A stretch of 64,000 nucleotides of DNA from Ignavibacteria bacterium (GTDB taxonomy: Bacteria; Bacteroidota; Ignavibacteria; Tepidaquicellales; Tepidaquicellaceae): NCBI GenBank assembly GCA_041649015.1, contig JBAZNU010000010.1, positions 5,110-69,109 of the forward strand, in the 5' to 3' direction. Numbering within the stretch: position 1 is the first letter of the stretch; each line of letters opens with the position of its first letter. Shown here piece by piece: positions 1 through 9,327 of this stretch. Below the pieces are notes generated by a model, which saw only the letters and a list, made by a program, of their open reading frames with translations, was not told the origin of the DNA and searched no databases. Made by a program: the position numbers and the translations under genes.

Positions 1-47
1 GAAAAGCTTTAAGCAATTATTATTCAATTAAAAAATTAATTAGTTTT

Positions 48-605
48 ATGAAAAGAATTTTGTTTATAACTTTGTTTGTTTTTACTGCATTGAATTTTTT
101 GTATTGTCAGGATGATACACTTACCCAACAAACCGATTCTCTATTATACAGGGAGCAGGATTTGAAAAGGATAAGTACAAATTACTTTAATTTATCGAAA
201 CCAAATAAGTTTAATTTCGAAGTTGTTGTAATTGGCGGAGTCAAAAACCCAGGAATTTATTTGGTACCACAAGGAACAAGTCTTGTTGAAGTTGTAGCAT
301 TGACAGGCGGTGCACCTGATGAGAGTATTTTTGAGAATTTCAAACTTATTAGAACAAAGGAAAAAAATCCTGAATTGAGGAAAGATACAATATTTGTTTT
401 TGATTATCTTGATTATTTTGATAAAGAAAAAGAAGGTACAGTAAAGCAAATTAATCCAATTTTAAAACCAGGTGATATTATCGCATTCGCAATTAAACCG
501 GAAAAGGATTTCTGGCAGGTTGCACAAGGTATAGCAGGAGTGGTTGTATTACCAATATTATCAATGCTAACAGTATTATTAAATATTATGATATATAACA
601 AATAA
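48..605 (+). CDS. Small SLBB-domain polysaccharide export-type protein
   Basis: A 185-residue protein with an N-terminal signal peptide (about residues 1-20, ending near YCQ), one SLBB-like beta-grasp region (about residues 58-150, with VIGGVKNPGIYLV and a later LKPGDII motif) and a hydrophobic C-terminal helix (about 155-182). Wza-type exporters are about twice as long and carry a Poly_export domain before their SLBB repeats; that domain is absent here. It opens a polysaccharide gene cluster, so a role as an accessory to a polysaccharide exporter or periplasmic scaffold is inferred. Bases 1-12 read GAA AAG CTT TAA and may be the tail of an upstream gene, which cannot be confirmed. Confidence 0.75.
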   Translation: MKRILFITLFVFTALNFLYCQDDTLTQQTDSLLYREQDLKRISTNYFNLSKPNKFNFEVVVIGGVKNPGIYLVPQGTSLVEVVALTGGAPDESIFENFKLIRTKEKNPELRKDTIFVFDYLDYFDKEKEGTVKQINPILKPGDIIAFAIKPEKDFWQVAQGIAGVVVLPILSMLTVLLNIMIYNK

Positions 606-628
606 AAACTAATTAATTATAAACTGAC

Positions 629-1636
629 ATGATAAAAAATAAGCAAATTCTTATCACAGGTGGGACAGGATCATTTGGTAATACGATAGTTGATAAGCTG
701 CTGAAGGAGACAAATCCTGCATCAATAACAGTCTTCAGCCGTGATGAGAAGAAACAATATGATATGCGTAATAAATACCATGATGAAAGGTTAAAGTTTA
801 TCATTGGTGATGTTAGAGACCGAGAAAGAGTTTACAAAGCGATAAAAGGAGTTGATATAGTTTTTCATGCAGCAGCATTGAAACAGGTACCTAATTGTGA
901 ATTTTTTCCTTACGAAGCAGTACAGACGAATATAATAGGCACACAGAATGTATTGGACGCTGCAGAAGATGAAGAAATAGAGAAGATAGTAGTATTAAGT
1001 ACTGATAAAGCAGTATATCCTATTAATGCAATGGGCATATCAAAGGCTATGCTTGAGAAACTGATGCTAGCAAAAGCGCGGACATCTAAATCCAAAACAG
1101 TATTTTGCGGAGTAAGGTACGGAAACGTAATGTATTCAAGAGGATCCGTATTTCCGTTGTTTGTTGAGCAAATAAAGGCAAATAAACCGATAACAATAAC
1201 TAACGGAGAAATGACAAGATTTTTATTACCACTGCCGATAGCTATTGACCTAGTACTATTTGCTCTTGAAGAGGGTCAAAACGGAGATATTTTAGTAAGA
1301 AAATCACCCGCATCAACAGTAGATGATATGGCAGAAGCGACATTGAAAATATTCAATTCCAATGCTGAAGTTAAAGAAATTGGAATCAGGGAAGGTGAAA
1401 AAATGCATGAAACGCTTGTAACACAAGAAGACCTTATGAAAGCAGAAAGTTACGATAATTATTACAGGATTAGAAACCTTGAAAAGATAGATTTTGAAAA
1501 ATATTTCTCAGAGGGTACGATAAATCATTTTCCGAAAGAAGGATATACATCAGCCAACACTCAACGGTTAAGCCTGGAAGAGACAGTAAACCTTGTTCTT
1601 TCATTAAAAGAGATTCAGGAAGAACTAAATGCATAG
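629..1636 (+). CDS. capE: UDP-GlcNAc 4,6-dehydratase (5-inverting), CapE/FnlA type
   Basis: An extended short-chain dehydrogenase of 335 residues. The NAD(P)-binding loop GGTGSFG is at residues 11-17, STDK at 124-127, and the catalytic region reads MGISK (135-139), so a Met stands where classical SDR enzymes have Tyr in YxxxK, as in several sugar-nucleotide dehydratases. The family converts UDP-GlcNAc to a UDP-4-keto-6-deoxy-L-hexose, the first step to UDP-L-FucNAc. The stop overlaps the start of the next gene by 8 bases, and the next two genes are the other two enzymes of the same pathway, which is strong context. Assignment to CapE/FnlA rather than FlaA1/WbpM rests on length and neighbours. 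Confidence 0.9.
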   Translation: MIKNKQILITGGTGSFGNTIVDKLLKETNPASITVFSRDEKKQYDMRNKYHDERLKFIIGDVRDRERVYKAIKGVDIVFHAAALKQVPNCEFFPYEAVQTNIIGTQNVLDAAEDEEIEKIVVLSTDKAVYPINAMGISKAMLEKLMLAKARTSKSKTVFCGVRYGNVMYSRGSVFPLFVEQIKANKPITITNGEMTRFLLPLPIAIDLVLFALEEGQNGDILVRKSPASTVDDMAEATLKIFNSNAEVKEIGIREGEKMHETLVTQEDLMKAESYDNYYRIRNLEKIDFEKYFSEGTINHFPKEGYTSANTQRLSLEETVNLVLSLKEIQEELNA

Positions 1637-2750
1637 ATTGCGAATCGGTATAACGGGTCAGGCCGGATTTATCGGCAGTCATTTGTATAATTATCTTGGA
1701 ATATTCAAAGAAAAATTCGATAGAATACTGTTTGATGACTCATTTTTTTATGATGAGGACAAGTTATATGCATTTTTGAATCAATGCGATGTTGTAGTTC
1801 ATCTTGCGGCATTGAACAGGCATAACGATCCTGATGAAATCTACAAAAAGAACATAGAACTGGTTTTAAGCCTGATAAACGGACTTAAAAAAGTTGATAC
1901 CAAGCCTCATATTTTATTCTCATCCTCTACGCAGGAAAGTCTTGACAATATATACGGAAAATCCAAGAAAGAAGGCAGGGGATTGCTTGCCGAATGGTGC
2001 AGAGAAGCGGGAGTAAAATTCACGGGAATGTTAATACCCAATGTATTTGGGCCATTCGGAAGACCTTTTTACAATTCGGTTATTTCAACATTTTCATACC
2101 AGATTACTCATGAACAGACACCAAGGATTGATGTTGATAACAATTTAAAGCTTATTTTTGTCAATAATCTTATAAAGGAAATAACAAATATAATTGAGCA
2201 CAAAATATATTCCGAAGGTTATCAGATAAATTATGATTTTGAGATAAAAGTAACAGAAATACTGGAAAAATTGAATTATTACAACAATACTTATATCAAA
2301 GAGAATTTGATACCTCTGCTTAAGGATAAGAATGATGTAAACTTATTCAATACATTCCGGTCGTATATGGAATATGAGAACAGAATCAGAAACATTGAAA
2401 GGAAAGTTGACAACAGAGGATATTTAACCGAAATAACAAAAGCGTATGTACACGGCCAGACATTCTTTTCCGAGACGAAACCCAGGATTGTACGCGGGAA
2501 TCATTTTCACCTGAGAAAGATAGAACGTTTCAGCGTAATAAAGGGAGAGGCAGTAATACGCTTACGAAAAATTGGAACGAAGGAAATTACAGAATACAAG
2601 GTAAACGGTGAAACGCCGTGCTTTATTGATATACCGATATGGCATACGCACAATATAGAGAATACGGGAACCACAAATTTATTAACATTATTCTGGACTA
2701 ATGAGATTTTTAATCCGGATGACACAGACACTTTTTTTGAGGAGGTATAA
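1629..2750 (+). CDS. capF: UDP-2-acetamido-2,6-dideoxy-hexulose epimerase/reductase, CapF/FnlB type
   Basis: A 373-residue two-domain protein. The N-terminal Rossmann domain begins with ITGQAGFIGSHL (about residues 8-19). The C-terminal region (about 250-373) is a cupin with His-rich strands (GNHFHLRKIERFSVIKGE, later WHTHN). In the CapF family the cupin epimerises C3 and the SDR domain reduces C4, giving UDP-L-pneumosamine-type product. Length and domain order match the family (about 370 residues). It overlaps capE by 8 bases and its TAA directly touches the GTG of the next gene, so the three are very likely co-translated. Confidence 0.92.
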   Translation: MHRLRIGITGQAGFIGSHLYNYLGIFKEKFDRILFDDSFFYDEDKLYAFLNQCDVVVHLAALNRHNDPDEIYKKNIELVLSLINGLKKVDTKPHILFSSSTQESLDNIYGKSKKEGRGLLAEWCREAGVKFTGMLIPNVFGPFGRPFYNSVISTFSYQITHEQTPRIDVDNNLKLIFVNNLIKEITNIIEHKIYSEGYQINYDFEIKVTEILEKLNYYNNTYIKENLIPLLKDKNDVNLFNTFRSYMEYENRIRNIERKVDNRGYLTEITKAYVHGQTFFSETKPRIVRGNHFHLRKIERFSVIKGEAVIRLRKIGTKEITEYKVNGETPCFIDIPIWHTHNIENTGTTNLLTLFWTNEIFNPDDTDTFFEEV

Positions 2751-3905
2751 GTGAAAAATAAACCGTCATTGAAAGTGATGACAATAGTAGGAACAAGACC
2801 GGAGATAATAAGGCTATCGAGGGTAATTTCATTGCTTGATGAAACAGTTAATCATGTTTTAGTTCACACAGGCCAAAACTATGATTATGAGTTGAACGAA
2901 ATATTCTTTAAAGAACTTGAATTGAGGAAACCCGATCATTTTCTTAATGCAGACACGAGTTCATTGGGAGCGACTGTTGGTGATATAATAAAAAAATCCG
3001 AGGAAGTATTAAAGAAAGAAAAACCTGATGCATTGCTTGTATTGGGTGATACAAATTCATGTTTATCAGCATATATGGCAAAGAGAATGCATATACCAAT
3101 ATATCATATGGAAGCAGGTAATAGGTGTTTTGATTTTAATGTACCCGAGGAAATAAACAGAAGGGTAATAGATCATATAGCAGATTTTAATTTAGTATAT
3201 ACCGAACATGCAAGAAGACATTTAATAAGCGAGGGGCTACCACATAGGAGGATATACTTAACCGGGTCTCCTATGAATGAAGTTTTGAAATATTACAGCT
3301 CAAAAATTGAGAAATCAAAAATACTGGAAATTCTTAAACTAAAAAGTAAGAAATATTTTGTAGTTAGCATTCACAGGGAAGAGAATGTAGATAACAAAGA
3401 TAATCTTATAAAGTTACTAGATACTTTGAATAGTATTGCAGAAATTTATGATGAAAAGGTAATATTTTCTACTCATCCAAGAACAAGAAAGAGAATTGAA
3501 TCTTTAAAAGGATACAATTTTGATAATAGGATACAGTTTTTAAAACCATTTGGATTTTTTGATTACGTAAAATTGCAAGAGCAATCGATTTGTGTTATTT
3601 CAGACAGCGGAACAATCAACGAAGAATCTTCAATATTAGGATTTCCTGCTATTACAGTTCGAAACTCTATGGAAAGACCGGAAGGATTGGATTATGGCTC
3701 AATTATTCTGACCGGCTTAGATAAAAATATAATAATTAATTCAATCAAACTATTATTATCCGAATCTTTGCATAATTTCAAGAATGAATATACTGAAGAT
3801 TATAAAGTACTAAACTCGTCTTTAAGAGTTGTAAAACTTATACAAGGAACATCAAAACTAAATAATATATGGAATGGCATTTTTGGAAGTGAATATTCGA
3901 AATAA
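2751..3905 (+). CDS. capG: UDP-N-acetylglucosamine 2-epimerase family, CapG/FnlC type (UDP-L-FucNAc synthesis)
   Basis: A 384-residue non-hydrolysing UDP-GlcNAc 2-epimerase-like enzyme with GTRPEIIRLSRV near the N-terminus, HTGQNYDYELN, MEAGNRCFDFNVPEE, VSIHREENVDN and a C-terminal SDSGTINEE motif. In the FucNAc pathway this enzyme epimerises C2 as the last step to UDP-L-FucNAc. It starts at GTG, preceded by an excellent AGGAGG (2740-2745) inside the end of capF. WecB makes UDP-ManNAc with the same fold; the capE-capF neighbours favour the FucNAc role. Confidence 0.9.
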   Translation: MKNKPSLKVMTIVGTRPEIIRLSRVISLLDETVNHVLVHTGQNYDYELNEIFFKELELRKPDHFLNADTSSLGATVGDIIKKSEEVLKKEKPDALLVLGDTNSCLSAYMAKRMHIPIYHMEAGNRCFDFNVPEEINRRVIDHIADFNLVYTEHARRHLISEGLPHRRIYLTGSPMNEVLKYYSSKIEKSKILEILKLKSKKYFVVSIHREENVDNKDNLIKLLDTLNSIAEIYDEKVIFSTHPRTRKRIESLKGYNFDNRIQFLKPFGFFDYVKLQEQSICVISDSGTINEESSILGFPAITVRNSMERPEGLDYGSIILTGLDKNIIINSIKLLLSESLHNFKNEYTEDYKVLNSSLRVVKLIQGTSKLNNIWNGIFGSEYSK

Positions 3906-3916
3906 ATCTATTTCAT

Positions 3917-5284
3917 TTGCAATTAATTAATAAATTAAAATCTTCTTTTTTAGGCGGAAGTATCCGCTCTCAAAAAGCAAAGAAGAATATATTGCTTTCA
4001 TTTGTTTTTAAAGGTTTTTCAGTATTTGCTGTTTTTCTACTTGTGCCCATGTCAATTAATTACCTTAACGTGTTAGAATACGGTATTTGGGTGACTATTT
4101 CATCTCTATTAGCTTGGCTTACGTTATTCGATTTAGGTTTAGGAAACGGACTTAGAAACAAGCTTGCAGAATCATTAGCTAAAGATGATAAAGAATTAGG
4201 AAGAATATATGTTAGTACTGCTTACTTCGCTTTAACAATAATCGTTTCCATTTTCTTAATTATATACTTTTCTTTAGGTATTTTTATAGACTGGAGTTCA
4301 GTCTTTAATACACCCGCCGAATTGAAACCAGAAGTGAATAAACTTGCAAATTTTGTAATGCTATTTTTTGGTTTGCAATTTGTTCTCAAACTTATTATAA
4401 CAATACTTACAGCTGATCAAAAACCGTCATATAATGATTTTTTAGGTTTTCTGACAAATATTTCTTCAGTAATCATAGTATGGATATTAACGCATAATAC
4501 TTCCCCTTCATTATTTGTACTTGGAATGTCATTAAGTATAATACCTGTTATTTTACTCCTCCTTATTACTGTTTTTAATTTTTCTAATAGATATAGGTTT
4601 CTAATACCCTCCCCCAAATTTATTCATATAAAATATTTAAGAGGATTATCAGATTTAGGTATTAGATTCTTTATTATACAAATTTCAACATTTTTTATTT
4701 TTGGGTCGGCTTCAATTGTTCTTACTCAATTAATAGGACCGGAGTCAGTTACATCATATAATATCGTGTTCAGATATTTCTCTATCATAAATATGGTATT
4801 TTATATTATATTAAGTCCAGTCTGGACCGGTTTTACAGATGCTTTTTATAGAAAAGATTTTTCATGGATAAAAAACACAATTAAAAAGCTAAACAAAATA
4901 GGAATTATATTAATAATATTTACGATTATAATGGTTTTAGTATCTGGTTTTATTTATGATATATGGCTTGGAAAAAACCGGAGTTTTGATATACCTTTTT
5001 TGTTAACTACGACAATGGGATTGTATGTTATTGCAATGACATTTGTTTCACCATACATGTATTTTTTGAATGGGTCGGGGAAGATATATCTTCAATTCAT
5101 ATTGAGTATAATAATAATAATATCTTATATCCCACTGACCATTTTTTTATTAAAAGTATTTAATTTTGGGGTTGCTTCGGTGGTCATTGCATCGATAATT
5201 TCCTTAGTTCCTTTTATGCTACTAATGCCAATTCAATATTATAAAATTATTAATGACAGAGCAAAGAGTTTTTGGAATAAGTAA
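3917..5284 (+). CDS. wzx: Wzx-like polysaccharide flippase (MOP superfamily)
   Basis: A 455-residue integral membrane protein with about 12 hydrophobic helices and the PMSINYLNVLEYGIWVTISS start typical of oligosaccharide translocases. Family proteins flip undecaprenyl-PP-linked repeat units across the inner membrane. The start used is TTG at 3917, because no good ATG precedes the first helix; a short N-terminal uncertainty remains. It follows capG by 11 bases and is clearly AT-rich compared with the FucNAc genes before it. Wzx symbols are conventional; specificity cannot be read from sequence. Confidence 0.85.
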   Translation: MQLINKLKSSFLGGSIRSQKAKKNILLSFVFKGFSVFAVFLLVPMSINYLNVLEYGIWVTISSLLAWLTLFDLGLGNGLRNKLAESLAKDDKELGRIYVSTAYFALTIIVSIFLIIYFSLGIFIDWSSVFNTPAELKPEVNKLANFVMLFFGLQFVLKLIITILTADQKPSYNDFLGFLTNISSVIIVWILTHNTSPSLFVLGMSLSIIPVILLLLITVFNFSNRYRFLIPSPKFIHIKYLRGLSDLGIRFFIIQISTFFIFGSASIVLTQLIGPESVTSYNIVFRYFSIINMVFYIILSPVWTGFTDAFYRKDFSWIKNTIKKLNKIGIILIIFTIIMVLVSGFIYDIWLGKNRSFDIPFLLTTTMGLYVIAMTFVSPYMYFLNGSGKIYLQFILSIIIIISYIPLTIFLLKVFNFGVASVVIASIISLVPFMLLMPIQYYKIINDRAKSFWNK

Positions 5285-5551
5285 ACTGGAAAGTATGGTT
5301 AATTATAGTATTTCTGTTAAACGCAATTGAATGCTTTGCATTTCGACTAATTAGTATACTTGTTAATTAAAAAATATAACAGTCATTTTTAGAACGTTAT
5401 AAATGCAGAGAATATATATTCTATCTGAAAGCAAATTAGAATTAATTTAGAAAGAAACGAAAGTGAATTATTTTTATGGGTAATAGTGATTTGTTATTTT
5501 TAACGGGAGAGTAGTGAAACCAAATATTGAATTTAAATATTAAACTATAAA

Positions 5552-6802
5552 ATGAAGTTTAAGTATATACTTTCTTCGATAATATTTATATTACTTACAT
5601 TAAATTCAATCCTTTTGCATTCATATAATCAGGAAGTAAGCGATGTAAAGATATACGGATTGAATACATATAATGCAATATCAGTTTTATTTATACTACT
5701 TGCAAGTCTTGGTTTTGTTACAAAAATTATAAACGAAAAGTACAACGAAAACAAATATATATTAATTGGAATATATTTTTACTGCGTTTATCAATTAGCT
5801 GTAGTTTTGCCATTATCGTATCTTGAATACGAAAGCATGGATCCAATAAAATATTTCAGTCAAATTAGTAACCGTTTCTTTTTCCTGCTTATACCTATGT
5901 TTTACTTTTATCTTGCTTCAGAAAAAACATACAAATTTATATTCTATATATTTCTTATTGCGACATTAGCCTTTATAATTACTGGTTTTTATAATTATTC
6001 ACAGGGTATAATTATAGAAACAAATACGGGAGAAATAAGAATAGTAACTGTCGTTGCGACATTGTTTTTCTTTGTTACTTTAACTGACGGAATTGCATTA
6101 TTTGGTGCTGAGAAAAATAAGATAATAATTATTTTTATAACATTACTTGGTATATTAATATCTGCACATAGGTCTGTTTACATGGTTGTAGCTTTGATGT
6201 TATTCATTGCCTTTTTTATATCAAATCGAGAATCAAATAAGACAAGAACTACAATTTTAGCAATTCTTGCAATTCCTATAGTTATTCTTTTATTAGGACA
6301 AATCCCTTTTGTTTCTGATATTTTTTTAAGCAGAGCAGAATATTCTTTTGATATGGGTGACCAAAACTATCAAGATCGTTTATTAAAAAATTTGCTTGCA
6401 TTTAATACATTTTTGGATAATCCAATAAACGGTACTAAGTTATCAGGTTATTATTATCCTGCGGGTTTAGTATCAGATGAATTTTTTTGGATACCGCATA
6501 ACTTCATCTTAGATATTCTACCGACACAAGGAATCATAGGATTATTCTTGATTGTTACTTTTATATTGCTACCTTTATTAAGATTAGGTTATAAGAATAG
6601 GTTTGATAGCATAACTAAAAAAGCATATATGGTGATACTTTTTTATCTCATTATTTCCCTGTTCAATGCAACTTTCTTTACTAATTCTTGTGTAGTAGTT
6701 TTTGCTATATTTGCTTCAATTATACTTAAGAGAAATGAAGAGTTACAATTAGAAATGGAATTGGGTGAAGAATCGGAAGAATACGAAATCACGGAAAAAT
6801 AA
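5552..6802 (+). CDS. O-antigen polymerase/ligase family membrane protein (Wzy-like)
   Basis: A 416-residue protein with roughly 11-12 transmembrane helices. It carries the family's AHRSVYMV segment after a central helix and a late HNFILDILPTQGIIGLF segment, the usual HN...G..G signature of the O-antigen ligase/polymerase fold (PF04932 type). In this cluster the likely role is polymerisation of repeat units in the periplasm, although a ligase role is equally compatible with the fold. The C-terminal tail is acidic (EELQLEMELGEESEE). A 267-base spacer without coding signal separates it from the flippase gene. Confidence 0.8.
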   Translation: MKFKYILSSIIFILLTLNSILLHSYNQEVSDVKIYGLNTYNAISVLFILLASLGFVTKIINEKYNENKYILIGIYFYCVYQLAVVLPLSYLEYESMDPIKYFSQISNRFFFLLIPMFYFYLASEKTYKFIFYIFLIATLAFIITGFYNYSQGIIIETNTGEIRIVTVVATLFFFVTLTDGIALFGAEKNKIIIIFITLLGILISAHRSVYMVVALMLFIAFFISNRESNKTRTTILAILAIPIVILLLGQIPFVSDIFLSRAEYSFDMGDQNYQDRLLKNLLAFNTFLDNPINGTKLSGYYYPAGLVSDEFFWIPHNFILDILPTQGIIGLFLIVTFILLPLLRLGYKNRFDSITKKAYMVILFYLIISLFNATFFTNSCVVVFAIFASIILKRNEELQLEMELGEESEEYEITEK

Positions 6803-6864
6803 TTTACTTGACAAGCTTATACTAACTTATATTTCGTACAATAAAAAATAATTAATAATTTTCA

Positions 6865-8064
6865 TTGAGAATTCTTGTAATATCTGCGTATCCGTTTCCA
6901 ATCGGATATTCTGCTACAAACAGAATTCTTTCGTATTCTAAAGGACTAGTTGAATTAGGACATTCAGTAAAGCACTTCTCGCTTCGACCGACAGAAAAAC
7001 AAGATAATGTTATAAATCAAAGTCATCAAGGTGTATTTGAAGGAGTTGAGTTTGAATATACAAACGGAACTACAAAATGGTCACGATCTAAATTTATCAT
7101 GTTGTTACAAGCACTATACGGCTATTTAAAGTCGTTTTATATACTACTTAACAGCAAATATAAGAATCCATATGATTTTGTTTTAATCAGTAATGACAAT
7201 GTTTATTATATATTATTTTTATCTTTTTATCTAAAAATTCTATTAAGGATAAGAACTGTCTTGATTGTTGATGAATTCCCATATGTTTTGAGGGAAAGCA
7301 TCCCAATTTATCGTTATTTTCCATTATTACTTAAACTTGAACCATTAATAGGGTATCGTTTTTTTGATGGAATAATAACTATGACACGTCCGCTAAAAGA
7401 ATATTTTAGTCGATATAAGAATGATTTGTGTATGATGAAAATAATTCCAATGACAGTTGAACCAGACAGATTCAATATTAAAAGGCATGAGATACCGAAA
7501 GAAAAATATATTGCCTATATTGGTGATCTCGTAAAAGATAAAGATGGGGTTGATGATGCAATATCAGCATTTTATATTATAAGTAATAAGTATCCAGAAT
7601 ATAAATTTTACATTATAGGTTCTGCAAAAAACGAGATTGATTTTGAAAGATTAAAAGAACTTGTTACAAATTATAAACTCACCGATAGAATAAAATTTTT
7701 GGGGAAAATTGACAGAAACGAAGTTCCTTCTTATCTATGTGGTGCATCATTACTAATTCTTGCCAGACCGGATAATCAAAGGGCAAAGGGAGGATTTCCA
7801 ACAAAGCTTGGAGAATACCTTGCGACCGGAAATCCAGTTGTTGTGACAGATGTAGGTGAGATATCCATGTATTTAACCGATGGAGTAAATGCATTTATTT
7901 CAAAAACTAATGATCCTTCAGAATTTGCAGAAAAAATTGATGAAGCATTATCGAATCCTAATAAATCGAAGGCTGTAGGAATTAAAGGCAAAGAATTGGC
8001 TTACGGAGTATTTAATTACAGGATCCAGGCAAGAAATATTGCTGAATTTCTAATTTCGCTTTGA
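6865..8064 (+). CDS. Glycosyltransferase family 4
   Basis: A 399-residue GT-B glycosyltransferase. The N-terminal half starts with MRILVISAYPFPIGYSATNR, and the donor-binding half has IAYIGDLVKDKDGVDDAI and GGFPTKLGEYLATGNPVVV, the Ex7E-like motif region of GT4 enzymes. It probably adds one sugar to the lipid-linked repeat unit at the cytoplasmic face of the membrane. The start is TTG at 6865, which gives the expected beginning of a Rossmann strand; no ATG is available nearby. Four bases separate it from the next glycosyltransferase, so they are coupled. Donor and acceptor are unknown. Confidence 0.87.
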   Translation: MRILVISAYPFPIGYSATNRILSYSKGLVELGHSVKHFSLRPTEKQDNVINQSHQGVFEGVEFEYTNGTTKWSRSKFIMLLQALYGYLKSFYILLNSKYKNPYDFVLISNDNVYYILFLSFYLKILLRIRTVLIVDEFPYVLRESIPIYRYFPLLLKLEPLIGYRFFDGIITMTRPLKEYFSRYKNDLCMMKIIPMTVEPDRFNIKRHEIPKEKYIAYIGDLVKDKDGVDDAISAFYIISNKYPEYKFYIIGSAKNEIDFERLKELVTNYKLTDRIKFLGKIDRNEVPSYLCGASLLILARPDNQRAKGGFPTKLGEYLATGNPVVVTDVGEISMYLTDGVNAFISKTNDPSEFAEKIDEALSNPNKSKAVGIKGKELAYGVFNYRIQARNIAEFLISL

Positions 8065-8068
8065 TGTT

Positions 8069-9250
8069 ATGAGAATTCTCATTGCACATTACGGTATGAA
8101 GGATAAAGCGGGTTTTAGCAGGAATTTTTCGATAGCAAAAGGGCTTGCTAAAATAAATCATGATGTAGTATTATTAACAACCCAATCAAACGGATTCAAA
8201 TTTCCTTTTGAAGATGAAATACGGAATAACGTAAAGATAATTTCTTTTCCTGATATTGTTCCGCAATCATTCCGCCGAGGAGGATTTGGTTTCTTTTCTA
8301 CAATTTTAAAAGCATTTTATGTAATTTTTCATAAATTTGACATAGTTCAAAGTGATACGGGTCATCGTCCGGCTTCAGGTATTCCATGTTTGCTGAACAG
8401 ATTATTTCGAAAATCAAAGTATATATCTGAATGGTGGGACTACTACGGTATATCCTGTGAAAGATTGAAAAGAAATTTCATATACAGAAATACTGTACAA
8501 AAGTATGACAGCTTTTTTGAAGTTCGTAATAAGGTTCATGCAGATGGAGTAGTCTCATTATCGGAATTTAACTTTCAAAGAGGTCTGAAAGCGGGGATCA
8601 AGGAAAGTAATATTACAATTATTCATGGCGGAGCAGATATTGATGATATTTCATTTTATGAAGACACAAAATATAAAAAGCAATATGGGATTCCAAATGA
8701 AAGTTTGACATTTTGTATCATAGGTATTAATGACTCTGAATTAGAGGGATTAAGATCTTTTATAAATGTCATGTCTGAGTTTCGCAATAAAGAGCAAATC
8801 AACTGGTTTTCAATCGGTGAGAATTTAACTTTAGCGCAAAAAATAAAATATGGAATCTCAGACAACTATTATGAATACGGATGGATAGATTACCGTAAAG
8901 ATTCAAAGCTATTGAGTTGTGCAGATATATTTTTGCTTATAAAAAAGGATAATGTTGAAAATAAGGCAGGATGGCCGAACAAGACCGGAGATTATCTTGC
9001 AGCGGGACGTCCCATATTGGTTAATAAATTTGGAAATATTAATCCATATATTGAGAAATACTCTGATGCATTTATTGTAGTTGAAAATAATGAGGAGAGT
9101 ATAAAAGATAGAATAAAGTATATACTTGAAAACAGAAATAATTTATCAAAACGAAATACCTACTGCCGAGATATTGCAGAAAAATATTTAAGTTGGGATG
9201 CTAAAGCTGAAGAATTAGATGAATTTTATGAAAGAATATTAAAACATTAA
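8069..9250 (+). CDS. Glycosyltransferase family 4
   Basis: A 393-residue GT-B enzyme that resembles its upstream neighbour in plan but not closely in sequence. It begins MRILIAHYGMKDKAGFSRN and has a C-terminal GWPNKTGDYLAAGRPILV motif, where Asp replaces the usual Glu of the PxxKxxEY motif. The ATG lies 4 bases after the previous stop. It probably transfers another sugar of the repeat unit; substrate cannot be told from sequence. Confidence 0.84.
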   Translation: MRILIAHYGMKDKAGFSRNFSIAKGLAKINHDVVLLTTQSNGFKFPFEDEIRNNVKIISFPDIVPQSFRRGGFGFFSTILKAFYVIFHKFDIVQSDTGHRPASGIPCLLNRLFRKSKYISEWWDYYGISCERLKRNFIYRNTVQKYDSFFEVRNKVHADGVVSLSEFNFQRGLKAGIKESNITIIHGGADIDDISFYEDTKYKKQYGIPNESLTFCIIGINDSELEGLRSFINVMSEFRNKEQINWFSIGENLTLAQKIKYGISDNYYEYGWIDYRKDSKLLSCADIFLLIKKDNVENKAGWPNKTGDYLAAGRPILVNKFGNINPYIEKYSDAFIVVENNEESIKDRIKYILENRNNLSKRNTYCRDIAEKYLSWDAKAEELDEFYERILKH

Positions 9251-9327
9251 AACCATATAAGTTATACAAAATTTAGGTTTGCAATGATTTCGTTCAGAAT
9301 AAATTATAATAATTATACGATAATGGA

